Source: Xanthomonas arboricola (lineage in GTDB: Bacteria; Pseudomonadota; Gammaproteobacteria; Xanthomonadales; Xanthomonadaceae). From it: DNA of 64,000 nucleotides. The stretch is from contig NZ_QREM01000007.1 of NCBI RefSeq assembly GCF_003353015.1, positions 134,403 to 198,402 on the forward strand. Reading direction: 5' to 3'. The notes beneath the pieces are model-generated. The model did not search any database, was not told the origin of the DNA, and worked only from the letters and a program-made list of their open reading frames with translations. Both the position numbers and the translations under genes were made by a program. This document shows, one piece after another, positions 33,478-42,138 of the stretch (within the stretch, counting starts at the first letter, position 1; the number at the start of each line of letters is the position of its first letter).

Positions 33478-33735
33478 ATGCGCACGGAACTTGTCACCAC
33501 GCTCAAGCGTCAGGCCACCGAACTCCTCGCTGATGTCGAGCGCGACAAGGAGCCGATCCTGATTACCCAGCATGGTCTGCCCAGCGCATATCTGGTCGAT
33601 GTCACCAGCTATGAGCGCCTGCAGCAGCGGATGGCGATCCTCGAAGGCATCGCCCGTGGTGAAATGGCGGTAGCGGAAGGCCGCAGCCTGAGCCACGAGC
33701 AGGCCAAGCAACGCCTGGCGCGATGGCTGAAATAG
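33478..33735 (+). CDS. Phd/YefM-type antitoxin
   Basis: An 85-residue type II antitoxin (PF02604 family). The N-terminal DNA-binding fold reads LKRQATELLADVERDKEPILITQHG, and AYLVDVTSYERLQ is the usual family block. The C-terminal helix (LSHEQAKQRLARWLK) should wrap the toxin. The gene overlaps the toxin gene by 13 bases. No Shine-Dalgarno sequence precedes the ATG; the palindromic operator abuts it instead. Confidence 0.92.
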   Translation: MRTELVTTLKRQATELLADVERDKEPILITQHGLPSAYLVDVTSYERLQQRMAILEGIARGEMAVAEGRSLSHEQAKQRLARWLK

Positions 33736-34022
33736 TCTGGTCGGAGCCGGCGGTGGCCGACCTGGACGCGATTGCCGACTACATTGCACTTGAGGACGCA
33801 GCCGCCGCAGCGGCACTGGTGAGACGGGTGGTTGCGCATGTCGAGCAATTGGCCGAGCACCCGGAGAGCGGGAGCCGCCCGCAGGAGCTCAAGCGCTCCC
33901 GCTACCGTCAAATCGTCGAACCACCGTGCCGCGTGTTCTACCGTGTGGATGGGCAGCGCGTCGTCGTGGTTCACGTGATGCGCTCGGAGCGCTTACTCCG
34001 GAGAAATCGTCTTTCGCGCTGA
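33723..34022 (+). CDS. RelE/ParE-type toxin
   Basis: A 99-residue toxin of the RelE/ParE superfamily (PF05016). It has the typical first helix, IVWSEPAVADLDAIADYIA, then RRVVAHVEQLAEHPESG, a basic strand KRSRYRQIVEPPCRVFYRVDG and a C-terminal VVHVMRSER. RelE members cut mRNA on the ribosome and ParE members poison gyrase; sequence alone does not decide, although the spacing and RVFYR strand lean to the ParE/RelE2 side. It overlaps the antitoxin by 13 bases, so the two are coupled. Confidence 0.92.
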   Translation: MAEIVWSEPAVADLDAIADYIALEDAAAAAALVRRVVAHVEQLAEHPESGSRPQELKRSRYRQIVEPPCRVFYRVDGQRVVVVHVMRSERLLRRNRLSR

Positions 34023-34030
34023 CAGCCCCC

Positions 34031-34163
34031 CTACAACTTGGTCTTCAACACCGCCTCCAAGGCCGCGTCCGGCGCGATGCGGTCGGAGAGCACGATCACC
34101 GAATGCAGCGTGCCCCGGACCTGCACGGTGAGCGTGCAGCCAGGCTGCTGCAGGGTGGCAAGC
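34031..34163 (-). pseudogene. Possible C-terminal gene remnant after the ATP-grasp gene
   Basis: A minus-strand frame ending at 34031 has ordinary protein-like composition over its last 44 residues (LTVQVRGTLHSVIVLSDR, then PDAALEAVL). Further upstream it overlaps the end of the ATP-grasp gene in another frame and turns Arg/Cys-rich. No ribosome site or full-length start is visible. It may be the leftover end of a deleted gene or a very small protein. Low confidence. Confidence 0.25.
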
Positions 34164-35258
34164 TCACCTGGTCGGCAGCCGCACCCGGATGCCGTCCGTC
34201 GCAAGGCACGGGGCCAGCGGCGCACGCCGCTGCACCCACATGTCGCCCATCATCCGGTCCAGCCCGCGGTCCAGGCCGGTCACCAGCCCTGCGCCCGGGG
34301 TGAAGGTCAGCTCGCCGAAGTAGATCTGCCCGCGCTGGATGTACCAGTCCACCCGCACGTAGTCGACATCGCCCGCCAGCTGCTTGCTCAGTTCCAGCGC
34401 CTGTTCCAGCAGCGCCGGCGGGCTGGGCGGCGTGCGCCCGTCGTCGCGGATGCGGTGGAAGGCCGTGTGCAGGTTGTTCACGAAGAAGGTCATCGCCAGC
34501 TTTGGCGTCTCGAAGCGCCCGTAGATCACCTGCAGCACGTACTGAAAACTGCCGTCCACCTGCCGGAACATGTGGAACTTGTAGTCCACCGGCACCTGCT
34601 GCGCATCGCCGATGTACTGCTCCACCAGGATCCGCGGCGGAATATCGCGGTAATGGATCTCGCGCACCATGTCGGAGAAGTCGGTGCGCAGCCACTGGCC
34701 GCAGCGCTCGATGATGCGGCGTTTCTGCACCGCGTCCGGCTCCTCGCGCACCACCTCCACCATCGCCGCGCCATGGTTGGCCTTGATCACGGTCTGCCGC
34801 CACTGCGGCAGGCGCAACAACTCCTGCGGGTCGGTGCTGTCCAGCAGCAGCGGGATCAGGTATGCCTCGCCGATCCGGGCCGCCACGTACGCGCGCACCG
34901 CGAACTTGTCCGCCAGCCGCCGGTACAACGGGTAGTCGCCGTGCACGCACTTGCGGTAGAGGGTCTTCTCGTTGAAGCACTTGGGCGCATACAGGTCCGG
35001 CAGCCGCCCGAACGTGTGCAGGTAGTACAGCCGGTCCTGGTGCCGCCACGGCAGGGTGCGCAGCAGGCCGCGCGCGCCCTTGCGCAGCAGGCGCTTGAGG
35101 CTGGGCATGTCCGAGGGCGGTGCCGGTAGCGGCACCGGGGCCGCGCAGCGCTCGTCGAACGAGGCCATCAACGGCGGCGGCAGGGTCAACCATCCTTGCG
35201 CTGGCGCACCGCGCCCGCTCGCCAACGGCGTGGTGAGCGCCAGCATGTTGTCGGTCAT
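34164..35258 (-). CDS. TupA-like ATP-grasp protein
   Basis: A 364-residue protein of the TupA-like ATP-grasp family (PF14305), usually found in polysaccharide or glycopeptide surface-polymer gene sets. Family blocks: YYLHTFGRLPDLYAPKCFNEK, then LADKFAVRAYVAARIGE, TVIKANHG (ATP-binding lysine), RILVEQYIG, DYKFHMF, and the metal-binding VDWYIQRGQIYFGELTFTPGAG. The first ~60 residues are variable and Pro-rich. AAGGA lies 7 bases before the ATG at 35258. ATP-grasp enzymes join a carboxylate to an amine; the exact ligands are unknown. A CRP/Clp-like site lies just upstream. Confidence 0.85.
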   Translation of the reverse strand: MTDNMLALTTPLASGRGAPAQGWLTLPPPLMASFDERCAAPVPLPAPPSDMPSLKRLLRKGARGLLRTLPWRHQDRLYYLHTFGRLPDLYAPKCFNEKTLYRKCVHGDYPLYRRLADKFAVRAYVAARIGEAYLIPLLLDSTDPQELLRLPQWRQTVIKANHGAAMVEVVREEPDAVQKRRIIERCGQWLRTDFSDMVREIHYRDIPPRILVEQYIGDAQQVPVDYKFHMFRQVDGSFQYVLQVIYGRFETPKLAMTFFVNNLHTAFHRIRDDGRTPPSPPALLEQALELSKQLAGDVDYVRVDWYIQRGQIYFGELTFTPGAGLVTGLDRGLDRMMGDMWVQRRAPLAPCLATDGIRVRLPTR

Positions 35259-35601
35259 GTCGGAATCCTTGATCCGCTAATAAAGTGCGACACAAGTCAC
35301 ATTTTATTGTGACGTAGCGCACGATATACGCAAAAGGCGAGACCAGGGGAGCAATTTGTTTCAATCCGCCTGCCTGCCTGAATCAGTCCGCTTCCATCCC
35401 CAGGCCGGTGGCCTCCACCCCGGCGGCCGGGCCACCGGATGGGGCCGCCCGGGGCCGGGCAAGGCCCGGTCCGCTGCGCCGCCGGGTCGGGGCGTGACCG
35501 CTCCGGCCACCGGGCGCGTGCTGCGTGGCCCGGTGGGCCCTTTGCACGCACCGGCCGCAACCGGCAACGTAGTCCGCTCTAACCCCAAGGGAGCCGTCTG
35601 C
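35259..35601. other. Divergent region ATP-grasp / GST
   Basis: No gene is supported. The left third is AT-rich and holds a CRP/Clp-like site and probably the minus-strand promoter. The right part (35400-35560) is a GC-rich stretch with repeated GGCC-rich inverted segments, such as GGCCGGTGGCC and GGCCGGGCCACCGG, which may fold. Confidence 0.4.
35286..35301. promoter_or_regulatory. CRP/Clp-like site upstream of the ATP-grasp gene
   Basis: TGCGA, six bases, TCACA: nine of ten positions match the CRP/Clp consensus. It lies 28 bases before the ATP-grasp ATG on the minus strand. A second, weaker half-site (TGTGA then GCACG) follows at 35308-35323. Confidence 0.5.
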
Positions 35602-36246
35602 ATGACCATCACCATCACCGCCTTCGAACGCTCGCCCGACGGCGGCAAGGGCCTGGTGCGCGATCTGCGCGTGCGCTGGGCACTGGAAGAGGTGGGCCAG
35701 CCCTACCAGGTGCGCCTGCTGCCCTTTGCCGCGCTGAAGCAACCGGCGCATCTGGCCCTGCACCCGTTCGGCCAGATCCCCACCTTCGAACAGGGCGCGC
35801 TGGTGCTGTTCGAAACCGGCGCCATCGTCCTGCACATCGCCGAGCGTTACCCCGGCCTGCTGCCGGCCGACCCCAACGCCCGCGCCCGTGCCATCGCCTG
35901 GATGTTTGCCGCGCTCAACACGGTGGAGCCGCCCAGCCTGGAGCTGGCCACCGCCACGCTGCTGGAAGCCGACAAGCCCTGGACCGCAGAGCGCATGCCG
36001 CTGCTGCAAAAGCGCATCCGCCGGCGCCTGCAGCACCTCACCGCGCACCTGGGCAGCAACGCCTGGCTCGATGGCGACTTCAGCGTCGGCGACCTGCTGA
36101 TGGCGTCGGTGCTGCTGCGCATCGGGCACTTCGGCCTGCTGGACGACTTCCCCGAGCTGCTGGCCTATGTCACCCGTGCCGAACGGCGCCCGGCCTACCA
36201 GCGCGCCTTTGCGGCGCAGTGGGCGATCAACGGGGCAGGTGCCTGA
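35602..36246 (+). CDS. Glutathione S-transferase family protein
   Basis: A 214-residue protein. The N-terminal thioredoxin-like domain has FGQIPTFEQGALVLFETGAIVLHIAERY, the usual GST glutathione-binding block (cis-Pro and the E-T/S pair). The helical C-terminal domain ends with WLDGDFSVGDLLMASVL, the conserved N-capping box. AAGGGAG precedes the ATG at 35602. It conjugates or reduces substrates with glutathione in the cytoplasm; the substrate is unknown. No cysteine is seen at the usual N-terminal active position, so it is probably of a Ser/Tyr type. Confidence 0.9.
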   Translation: MTITITAFERSPDGGKGLVRDLRVRWALEEVGQPYQVRLLPFAALKQPAHLALHPFGQIPTFEQGALVLFETGAIVLHIAERYPGLLPADPNARARAIAWMFAALNTVEPPSLELATATLLEADKPWTAERMPLLQKRIRRRLQHLTAHLGSNAWLDGDFSVGDLLMASVLLRIGHFGLLDDFPELLAYVTRAERRPAYQRAFAAQWAINGAGA

Positions 36247-36387
36247 GCGAGGGGGCCTACGGCAGGGAGCTTGCCGCGACCTCCCCGTGGGCCAGTGCCT
36301 TCCGCTGCCCACCGCCGCAGGCCGCAGTCGCATGGCGCGCCGACATCGCGCACCATCGCCACAGTCTTCAACGGAATGGAGGAACCC

Positions 36388-37089
36388 ATGCGCACAACCC
36401 ACATCCTGGCTTTGGCCGCCCTGTCCAGTGCGCTGGCCGCCTGCACAGAGCGGCCAGCGCCTATCGATCGGGCATCACTGGCTGCGCCTGCAGCGCCCAC
36501 GCCCACGGCAGGCCCCGGCGCAGCAGCACCGTCGCCGGATCGAATAACCGCCCTCACCCAGGGCGCGAGCCAGCAGGCACGGCGCTACCTGTGCCCGCAG
36601 GGTCCGGGCGCGTGCAAGGCCAGTGGGCCATTGGTGGCCGACTCCGAAGCAGAAGCACAGTGGCTGCTCACCCACGGCTACCCCACCGAGCGCGAGCGCG
36701 CACGCCTGGATACCTTGCACCTGGACCAGCTCAGCGCAGCGTCGCAAGCAGGCAACCAGGCCGCCACGGTGGTCTACGGCGTCAGGACCGCAGCAGCCGG
36801 CCGCTTCTCCACCGGCATTGGCATCCTGCGGCGGGCCGCACTGGCCGGCAACCTCTATGCCTACTACGGCCTGTCGGAGGTGTATGCCAGCGACACGCAG
36901 CACAAGAACCTGGTCGACAGCCTGGCCTACCTGCGCCTGGCGTATCTGGTAGGTGATGGCAAAGCTTCGCGCGCCATCGCAGCGAAAGGGCTGAGCGGCG
37001 TCGAAAACGCCGTTGCCGACGAGCGCGCCGCAGCGCTCTACAAGACGTTTTCCAATTATCAGCGTCCCTCGCCCAGGCCACTCGAGTAA
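36388..37089 (+). CDS. Predicted lipoprotein with Sel1-like helical region
   Basis: A 233-residue predicted lipoprotein. The signal has lipobox LAAC with C19, followed by a Pro/Ala-rich linker to about residue 50. The remainder is helical: ARYLCPQG-like start, then repeats such as GNQAATVVYGVR, GNLYAYYGLSEVYA and SLAYLRLAYLVGDGKA. These resemble Sel1/TPR-type helical pairs rather than an enzyme. TGGAGGAA precedes the ATG at 36388. It is probably an outer-membrane-anchored scaffold; no function is recognised. Confidence 0.75.
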   Translation: MRTTHILALAALSSALAACTERPAPIDRASLAAPAAPTPTAGPGAAAPSPDRITALTQGASQQARRYLCPQGPGACKASGPLVADSEAEAQWLLTHGYPTERERARLDTLHLDQLSAASQAGNQAATVVYGVRTAAAGRFSTGIGILRRAALAGNLYAYYGLSEVYASDTQHKNLVDSLAYLRLAYLVGDGKASRAIAAKGLSGVENAVADERAAALYKTFSNYQRPSPRPLE

Positions 37090-37232
37090 GCCCGGCGCGC
37101 GCCGAGTGTACGGCCGTGCAGCAGGCACCGCCTGCGCAGCTGCAGCAGCCCGGTGCGTCACCGGGCACACCCCGGCAGACAGTCAACGCAGCACGGCGGC
37201 CTGCGCGGCCGCCACACTGCCGAACGCCCACC

Positions 37233-39317
37233 TCACCAGACCTGTGCACGCTCCTGCTCGGAGCGCACCATCGCATCGCCCGCCTTGCAGGAAAACGCCT
37301 TGGCGTACTGCGGCAGGTTGGACGGCCCGGCATTGACGCGTACCACGCTGGGCGGGTGCGGGTCGGCGTTGAGTGCCTTCACCTGGGCTTCTTCGCGGCG
37401 GGCATTGCGATACAGCCGGGCCCAGTTGATGAAGAACCGTTGCTCGGGCGTATAGCCGTCGATGGCGACATTGCGCTCGGGGTGCTGTTGCAGCTCCAGC
37501 ATCAGCGCGTCGTAGGCGATGGTGATTCCGGTGAAGTCGGCGATGCTCTCGCCCAGCACCAGTTGCCCGTTGACGTGCAGGTCCGGCCTGCTCTTGAGCG
37601 GCACGTAGCGGCTCATCTGCTGCTTGATCCTGCCAGTGCGCGTGTCGAACGCGGCAACATCCGCGGGCAACCACCAGTTGCGGGTGGCGCCGATGGCATC
37701 GAACTGCCTGCCCTCGTCATCGAAGGCATGGCTGATCTCGTGACCGATCATGCCGCCGATTCCGCCATAGTTGAGGCCATCGTCGGCCGTGGCCGCAAAC
37801 AGCGGCGGTTGCAGGATCACGGCGGGAAAGTAGATGCTGTTTTCGCTTGGTGCGTAGAAGGCATTCACGGTCTGCGGCGCCACATCGCCCCAGCTCTTGC
37901 GGTCCACCGGCTTGCCGACCTTGGCCATCTCGGCGCGGTGATTGAACGCCGCCGCCCGCTCGATGTTCTGCAGGTAGGTGCCGGTGTCCAGCTGCAGGCC
38001 CGACCACGCCCGCCAGGTGTCCGGATACCCGATCTTCGGCATCATGTTGGCCAGCTTGTCCAATGCCTTGGCCTTGGTCGCAGGGCTCATCCAGTCGGCG
38101 TGCGTGATGCGCAGCTTCATGGCGGCGCGCACATTCTCCACCAGCGCCAGCACCTGCTGCTTGGAGGCCGGGGGAAACTTCTGGGCGACATACAGCTGGC
38201 CCATCGCCTCGGCGATCGTCTGGTTCAATGTGGTGATCACCTGTTTCCAGCGCGGCTGCTGCACCTGCCGGCCCTCCAGCGTTGTGGAGTGGAACGCGAA
38301 GTGGTTCTGCGCGAACGGCTTGCTCAGTGCCGGCGCCGCATCGTCGATGGTGCGGAAGCGCAGATAGGCTTTCCATTGCGCCACCGGCGCGCGCTGCAAC
38401 TGCGTATCGAATGCCTTGAAGAACGCCAGCTGCGACAGCGCCAGGCCGCTTTCCCCGGTGACACCTTGCGCGGCCATGAAGCGGTCCCAGGCAAAGTGTG
38501 GCGTCAGTGCATTGGCCTGCGCGGTGGTGAGCCAGTGGTACATGTTCTTCGGCTCGCGCTGCTCGGCCGGCGCGAGCAGCGCGGCGGCCAGGCGGCTTTC
38601 CAGCTGCAGCACCTGCCCGGCCTGCTCGGCCGCTTGCTCGGCCGGCACGCCGGCCAGGACGAACGTGCGCTGGATGTACGCAAGGTAGGCCTTGCGGATG
38701 GGAGCGTACTGCGCGTCCATATAATAATTTTTTGCGGGCAGCGTCATGCCTTCGACCAGGGCATAGCCCACCATCTTCGACACGCTCTGCGCGTCGGGCT
38801 GGGCAATGAACTGGAACAGCACGCTGTCGCCCTCGGCATGGCGCTGGGTGATGAAGCCGGCAATGTCGCCCGCATTCGTCAAGGCATCGATCACCGCCAG
38901 CCGCTGCTGGATGGGCGCCGCGCCCAGGCGCTCGATGCCTGCCTCGTCCATGCCCGAGGCGTAGAACGTCCTGACCAGCTGCTCCACCGAGCCGCTGGCC
39001 GGCTGCGCTTTCAGCAAGGCCTCTGCAATGGCGTGCTGATCCCGATAGCTGGCGTTGTAGACGTCATACGAGGTGCCGATGCCCACCTCGTCGTCGGGGA
39101 TGCCCCTGGCCAGCGCCTTGCCGTTGGCAAAGGCATTCAGATCCTGGCAGGCGTTGGCAGCGCGATCCAGTTCGCTGATATCCAATGCCGGTGCAGCCGC
39201 AGTGGCCGCCGCCGCCGCGGGCGTGGATGCGGTGGGCGCGGTCGCTTGCTCGCTGGCCTGCCTGCAACCGCTCAATGCCATGAAGGTGGCAAGCGCGAGA
39301 CTGTGTCTGCTCAACAT
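37233..39317 (-). CDS. M13 (neprilysin-like) metallopeptidase lipoprotein
   Basis: A 694-residue M13 peptidase. Lipobox LSGC (C18) predicts anchoring to a membrane on the periplasmic or outer face. Zinc ligands are H526 and H530 of HEISH and E590 in GESIADF. The substrate-binding NAFY motif (VNAFYAPSENSIYFPA) is present, with the family's end block FSCKAGDAMV. I chose the ATG at 39317; the long upstream extension is Arg-rich and lacks any signal. M13 enzymes cut peptides, and bacterial roles are poorly known. It appears to be a single gene. Confidence 0.93.
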   Translation of the reverse strand: MLSRHSLALATFMALSGCRQASEQATAPTASTPAAAAATAAAPALDISELDRAANACQDLNAFANGKALARGIPDDEVGIGTSYDVYNASYRDQHAIAEALLKAQPASGSVEQLVRTFYASGMDEAGIERLGAAPIQQRLAVIDALTNAGDIAGFITQRHAEGDSVLFQFIAQPDAQSVSKMVGYALVEGMTLPAKNYYMDAQYAPIRKAYLAYIQRTFVLAGVPAEQAAEQAGQVLQLESRLAAALLAPAEQREPKNMYHWLTTAQANALTPHFAWDRFMAAQGVTGESGLALSQLAFFKAFDTQLQRAPVAQWKAYLRFRTIDDAAPALSKPFAQNHFAFHSTTLEGRQVQQPRWKQVITTLNQTIAEAMGQLYVAQKFPPASKQQVLALVENVRAAMKLRITHADWMSPATKAKALDKLANMMPKIGYPDTWRAWSGLQLDTGTYLQNIERAAAFNHRAEMAKVGKPVDRKSWGDVAPQTVNAFYAPSENSIYFPAVILQPPLFAATADDGLNYGGIGGMIGHEISHAFDDEGRQFDAIGATRNWWLPADVAAFDTRTGRIKQQMSRYVPLKSRPDLHVNGQLVLGESIADFTGITIAYDALMLELQQHPERNVAIDGYTPEQRFFINWARLYRNARREEAQVKALNADPHPPSVVRVNAGPSNLPQYAKAFSCKAGDAMVRSEQERAQVW

Positions 39318-39489
39318 GGGCGTGGCAGCCGTGCATGGGGAAGGTGCCGCGAGCTTAGGCGAGCCTTGCGCGCAGGCTGCGCGCGGGCGAACAAAGTTGA
39401 GGATTCCCGCGCCCGCAACGGCACACGCGTGCAGGTAAGCGAAGCGCCGGCGGCGCACCGGCACCGGCACCACCGCAGCGCAGGTGTCG

Positions 39490-40377
39490 CTAGCGATTGA
39501 GCTGCGGAATCTTCGCAAACGCCTCGGCAATGAAATCCATGAACACCAGCGCGCGCTTGGGCACCAGCCGGTTGGCGGCGTAGACAATCTGCATCGGCGC
39601 CGGCGGCGGCGCAAAGGCATCCAGCACGGTCTGCAATTCGCCCGAGGCCAGGCCTTGTTCGTACAGCCACGCCGGTCCCTGGCCGATGCCGAGCCCGGCG
39701 CTGACCGCCGCGCGCGCGGCCTCGGGCGAGTTGACCCGAAAGCGGCCGGACACCGGCACGTCGGTCTCGCGGAAACGCCAGCTCGCCCCGGTGCTGAGCA
39801 GCGTGTACAGCACGCAGTCGTGGTGGCGCAGGTCCTCGGGCACGGCCGGCACCCCGCGCCTGTCCAGGTAGGCGCGGCTGGCCACCGTCACCCGCGTGAA
39901 CGCGCCGATGCGGCGTGCGCGCAGCGCGCTGCTGTCCAGGTGGCCGATGCGGATGGCCAGCTCCGCGCCTTCGTCGAGCAGGTTCACGTAGCGGTCGTTG
40001 ATCTGCAGGTCCAGCTCCAGTGCCGGAAACCGCTGCAAGAACGCCGGCACCAGCGGCAGCACGAAGGTATGCGACAACGCCGTGGGGCAGGCCACCCGCA
40101 GCAGCCCGGATGGCTGCACATCGTCGCGCAGCGCCATTTCAGACTCGCCCACCGCATCCAGGATGCGGCGCACCTCCGCGTAATAGCGCTCGCCCTCCGG
40201 GGTGAGCACCAGCTTGCGGGTGGAGCGGTTGAGCAGCCGGGTCTGCAGGTGCTGCTCCAGCGCCGCCACATGCCGGCTGACGTTGGGCTGGCCCAGCCCC
40301 AGGTCGCGCCCGGCGGCGGAAAAGCTGCCCGTCTCCACCGCGCGGGCAAAGCAGGTCATCAGCAAAAACCGGTCCAT
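39490..40377 (-). CDS. LysR-family transcriptional regulator
   Basis: A 295-residue LysR regulator. The N-terminal helix-turn-helix reads FARAVETGSFSAAGRDLGLGQPNVSRHVAALE, followed by the linker helix and a periplasmic-binding-like effector domain of the CrgA/DmlR branch. I chose the ATG at 40377 (MDRFLLMTCF) because GAGGA lies just before it; the two earlier in-frame ATGs fall inside the 21-bp palindrome and lack a ribosome site. It is divergent from the SDR gene, so it probably controls that gene and itself. Confidence 0.93.
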   Translation of the reverse strand: MDRFLLMTCFARAVETGSFSAAGRDLGLGQPNVSRHVAALEQHLQTRLLNRSTRKLVLTPEGERYYAEVRRILDAVGESEMALRDDVQPSGLLRVACPTALSHTFVLPLVPAFLQRFPALELDLQINDRYVNLLDEGAELAIRIGHLDSSALRARRIGAFTRVTVASRAYLDRRGVPAVPEDLRHHDCVLYTLLSTGASWRFRETDVPVSGRFRVNSPEAARAAVSAGLGIGQGPAWLYEQGLASGELQTVLDAFAPPPAPMQIVYAANRLVPKRALVFMDFIAEAFAKIPQLNR

Positions 40378-40387
40378 GCGTCCTCGA

Positions 40388-40408
40388 TTCATGCGCACAG
40401 CGCATGAA
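40388..40408. promoter_or_regulatory. LysR box: 21-bp perfect palindrome
   Basis: TTCATGCGC-ACA-GCGCATGAA, with nine-base perfect arms. It contains the T-N11-A core of LysR sites (T40392 to A40404). It lies in the 135-base gap between the divergent LysR and SDR genes. Confidence 0.8.
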
Positions 40409-40512
40409 GGTTATGTTCCCGCTGGATCTTATAGCAGCAGGCGCATGGGGCGAAGATGCCGCATCGAAGGCCGCCATACGGCGGCCGGGCACCGCACCAT
40501 CAGGAGCACACC

Positions 40513-41265
40513 ATGTCACGTCTTGCAGGCAAACGTACCCTCATCACCGGCGGCACCACCGGCATTGGCCTGGAAACCGCCAAGCAGTTCCTCGCCGAAG
40601 GCGCCCGCGTCATCGTCACCGGCGTCAACCCCGACTCCATCGCCAAGGCCCAGGCCATCCTGGGGCCGGACGTGCCGGTGCTGCGCGCCGACTCGGCCAG
40701 CGTTGCCGCCCAGCAGGAGCTGGCGCAGGCGGTGCAGGCCCATTACGGCCAGCTGGACGTCGTCTTCCTCAACGCCGGCGTCTCGGTCTGGGTGCCGATC
40801 GAGGAGTGGACCGAGCAGGCCTTCGACGCCTCCTTCGCCATCAACGTCAAGGGCCCGTACTTCCTGCTGCAGGCGCTGCTGCCGGTGCTGGCCAACCCCG
40901 CCTCGGTGGTGCTCAACACCTCCGTCAACGTGCATGCCGGCATGGCCCGCTCGTCGGTGTATGCCGCCACCAAGGCCGCCTTCCTCAGCATGACCAAGAC
41001 GCTGTCCAGCGAACTGCTGGGCCGCGGCATCCGCGTCAACGCCGTCAGCCCCGGCCCGGTGGAAACCCCGCTGTACGACAAGCTCGGCGTGCCCGACGCC
41101 TACCGTGCAAAGCTCAACGAGGAAATCGCCGCCAGCATCCCGATGGGCCGCTTCGGCACCCCGGAAGAGGTGGCCAAGGCCGTGCTGTACCTGGCCTCGG
41201 ACGAATCCAGCTGGACGGTGGGGTCGGAACTCGTGGTCGACGGCGGGCGCCTGCTCAACGGCTGA
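40513..41265 (+). CDS. Short-chain dehydrogenase/reductase
   Basis: A 250-residue classical SDR. The cofactor motif is TGGTTGIG (residues 12-19), NAG sits near residue 88, and the catalytic triad is S137 (NTSVN), Y150 and K154 (YAATK). SPGPVETPLY and VDGGRLLNG complete the fold. CAGGAG precedes the ATG at 40513. It reduces or oxidises a carbonyl/alcohol with NAD(P); the substrate is unknown. The divergent LysR gene with a palindrome between them suggests induction by the substrate. Confidence 0.93.
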   Translation: MSRLAGKRTLITGGTTGIGLETAKQFLAEGARVIVTGVNPDSIAKAQAILGPDVPVLRADSASVAAQQELAQAVQAHYGQLDVVFLNAGVSVWVPIEEWTEQAFDASFAINVKGPYFLLQALLPVLANPASVVLNTSVNVHAGMARSSVYAATKAAFLSMTKTLSSELLGRGIRVNAVSPGPVETPLYDKLGVPDAYRAKLNEEIAASIPMGRFGTPEEVAKAVLYLASDESSWTVGSELVVDGGRLLNG

Positions 41266-41448
41266 GCCCCGCGCGCACCCGCCAGGCGCCGGCAGGCGCC
41301 GCGCATCGCCGCCCTGCCGGCACCCACCTGCGCCTGCGCATCGCCCTGCACCGGTTGCATGGCGAGGCGCAGGCGTCTTTTTGCCATGCAGGCAAGGCCG
41401 GCCCACGGCTGCCCTGGCCCCCCCCTTTCGCAACGCGAGCCATTGCCC

Positions 41449-42138
41449 ATGCCCAACACCCTCACCCTGATCAGCCACCCGCTGTGCCCGTTCGTGCAAC
41501 GCGCCGCCATCGTGCTGCAGGAACACGCGGTCGCCTTCGAGCGCGTGGATATCGACCTGCACGCCAAGCCGGACTGGTTCCTGGCCCTGTCGCCCACCGG
41601 CAAGGTGCCGCTGCTGCGCATCGGCCAGCCGGATGGCAGCGTGGCCACCCTGTTCGAGAGCGTGGTGATCTGCGACTACCTCGACGAGACCAGCGGCAGC
41701 ACCAGCCTGTACCCGCGCGACCCGCTGCAACGTGCACAGCAACGCGCCTGGATCGAGTTTGCCGCGCCCACCTTTGCCGACGCCTGGCAGTTCCTCAATG
41801 CGAGCGACCAGGCCAGCGCCGACACCGCCAGCGCCGCCTTCCGCGGCAAGCTGCAAAAGCTCGAAGACGTGCTGGGCGAAGGTCCTTACTTCGCAGGCTC
41901 GGCATTTGGCATGGTCGATGTGGTGTTCGCCCCGCTACTGCGCTACTTCGGCCTGCTGCCCGCCGATGTCTGTGCACCCCTCTTTGAAGGGCTGCCGCGC
42001 ATCGGCGCCTGGCGCGCCGCCCTGGCCGCCCGGCCCAGCGTCATCGGCGCGGTGGGGCAGGACTACGCCAGCCGCTTCCAGCAGCATCTGCACAGGCAGC
42101 GCGCCCTGCTGGCAGAGGCGGTGCTTGTGCCCGCGTAA
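41449..42138 (+). CDS. Omega-type glutathione S-transferase
   Basis: A 229-residue GST. The N-terminus, SHPLCPFVQRAAIVL, carries the C13-Pro-Phe active site of omega-type or dehydroascorbate-reductase-like GSTs. PTGKVPLLRIG and FESVVICDYLDE form the glutathione site. The helical C-domain has YFAGSAFGMVDVVFAPLL. The ATG at 41449 is the first in the typical family position; no strong ribosome site is seen. It lies 183 bases after the SDR on the same strand and may belong to the same LysR-controlled unit. Confidence 0.88.
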   Translation: MPNTLTLISHPLCPFVQRAAIVLQEHAVAFERVDIDLHAKPDWFLALSPTGKVPLLRIGQPDGSVATLFESVVICDYLDETSGSTSLYPRDPLQRAQQRAWIEFAAPTFADAWQFLNASDQASADTASAAFRGKLQKLEDVLGEGPYFAGSAFGMVDVVFAPLLRYFGLLPADVCAPLFEGLPRIGAWRAALAARPSVIGAVGQDYASRFQQHLHRQRALLAEAVLVPA

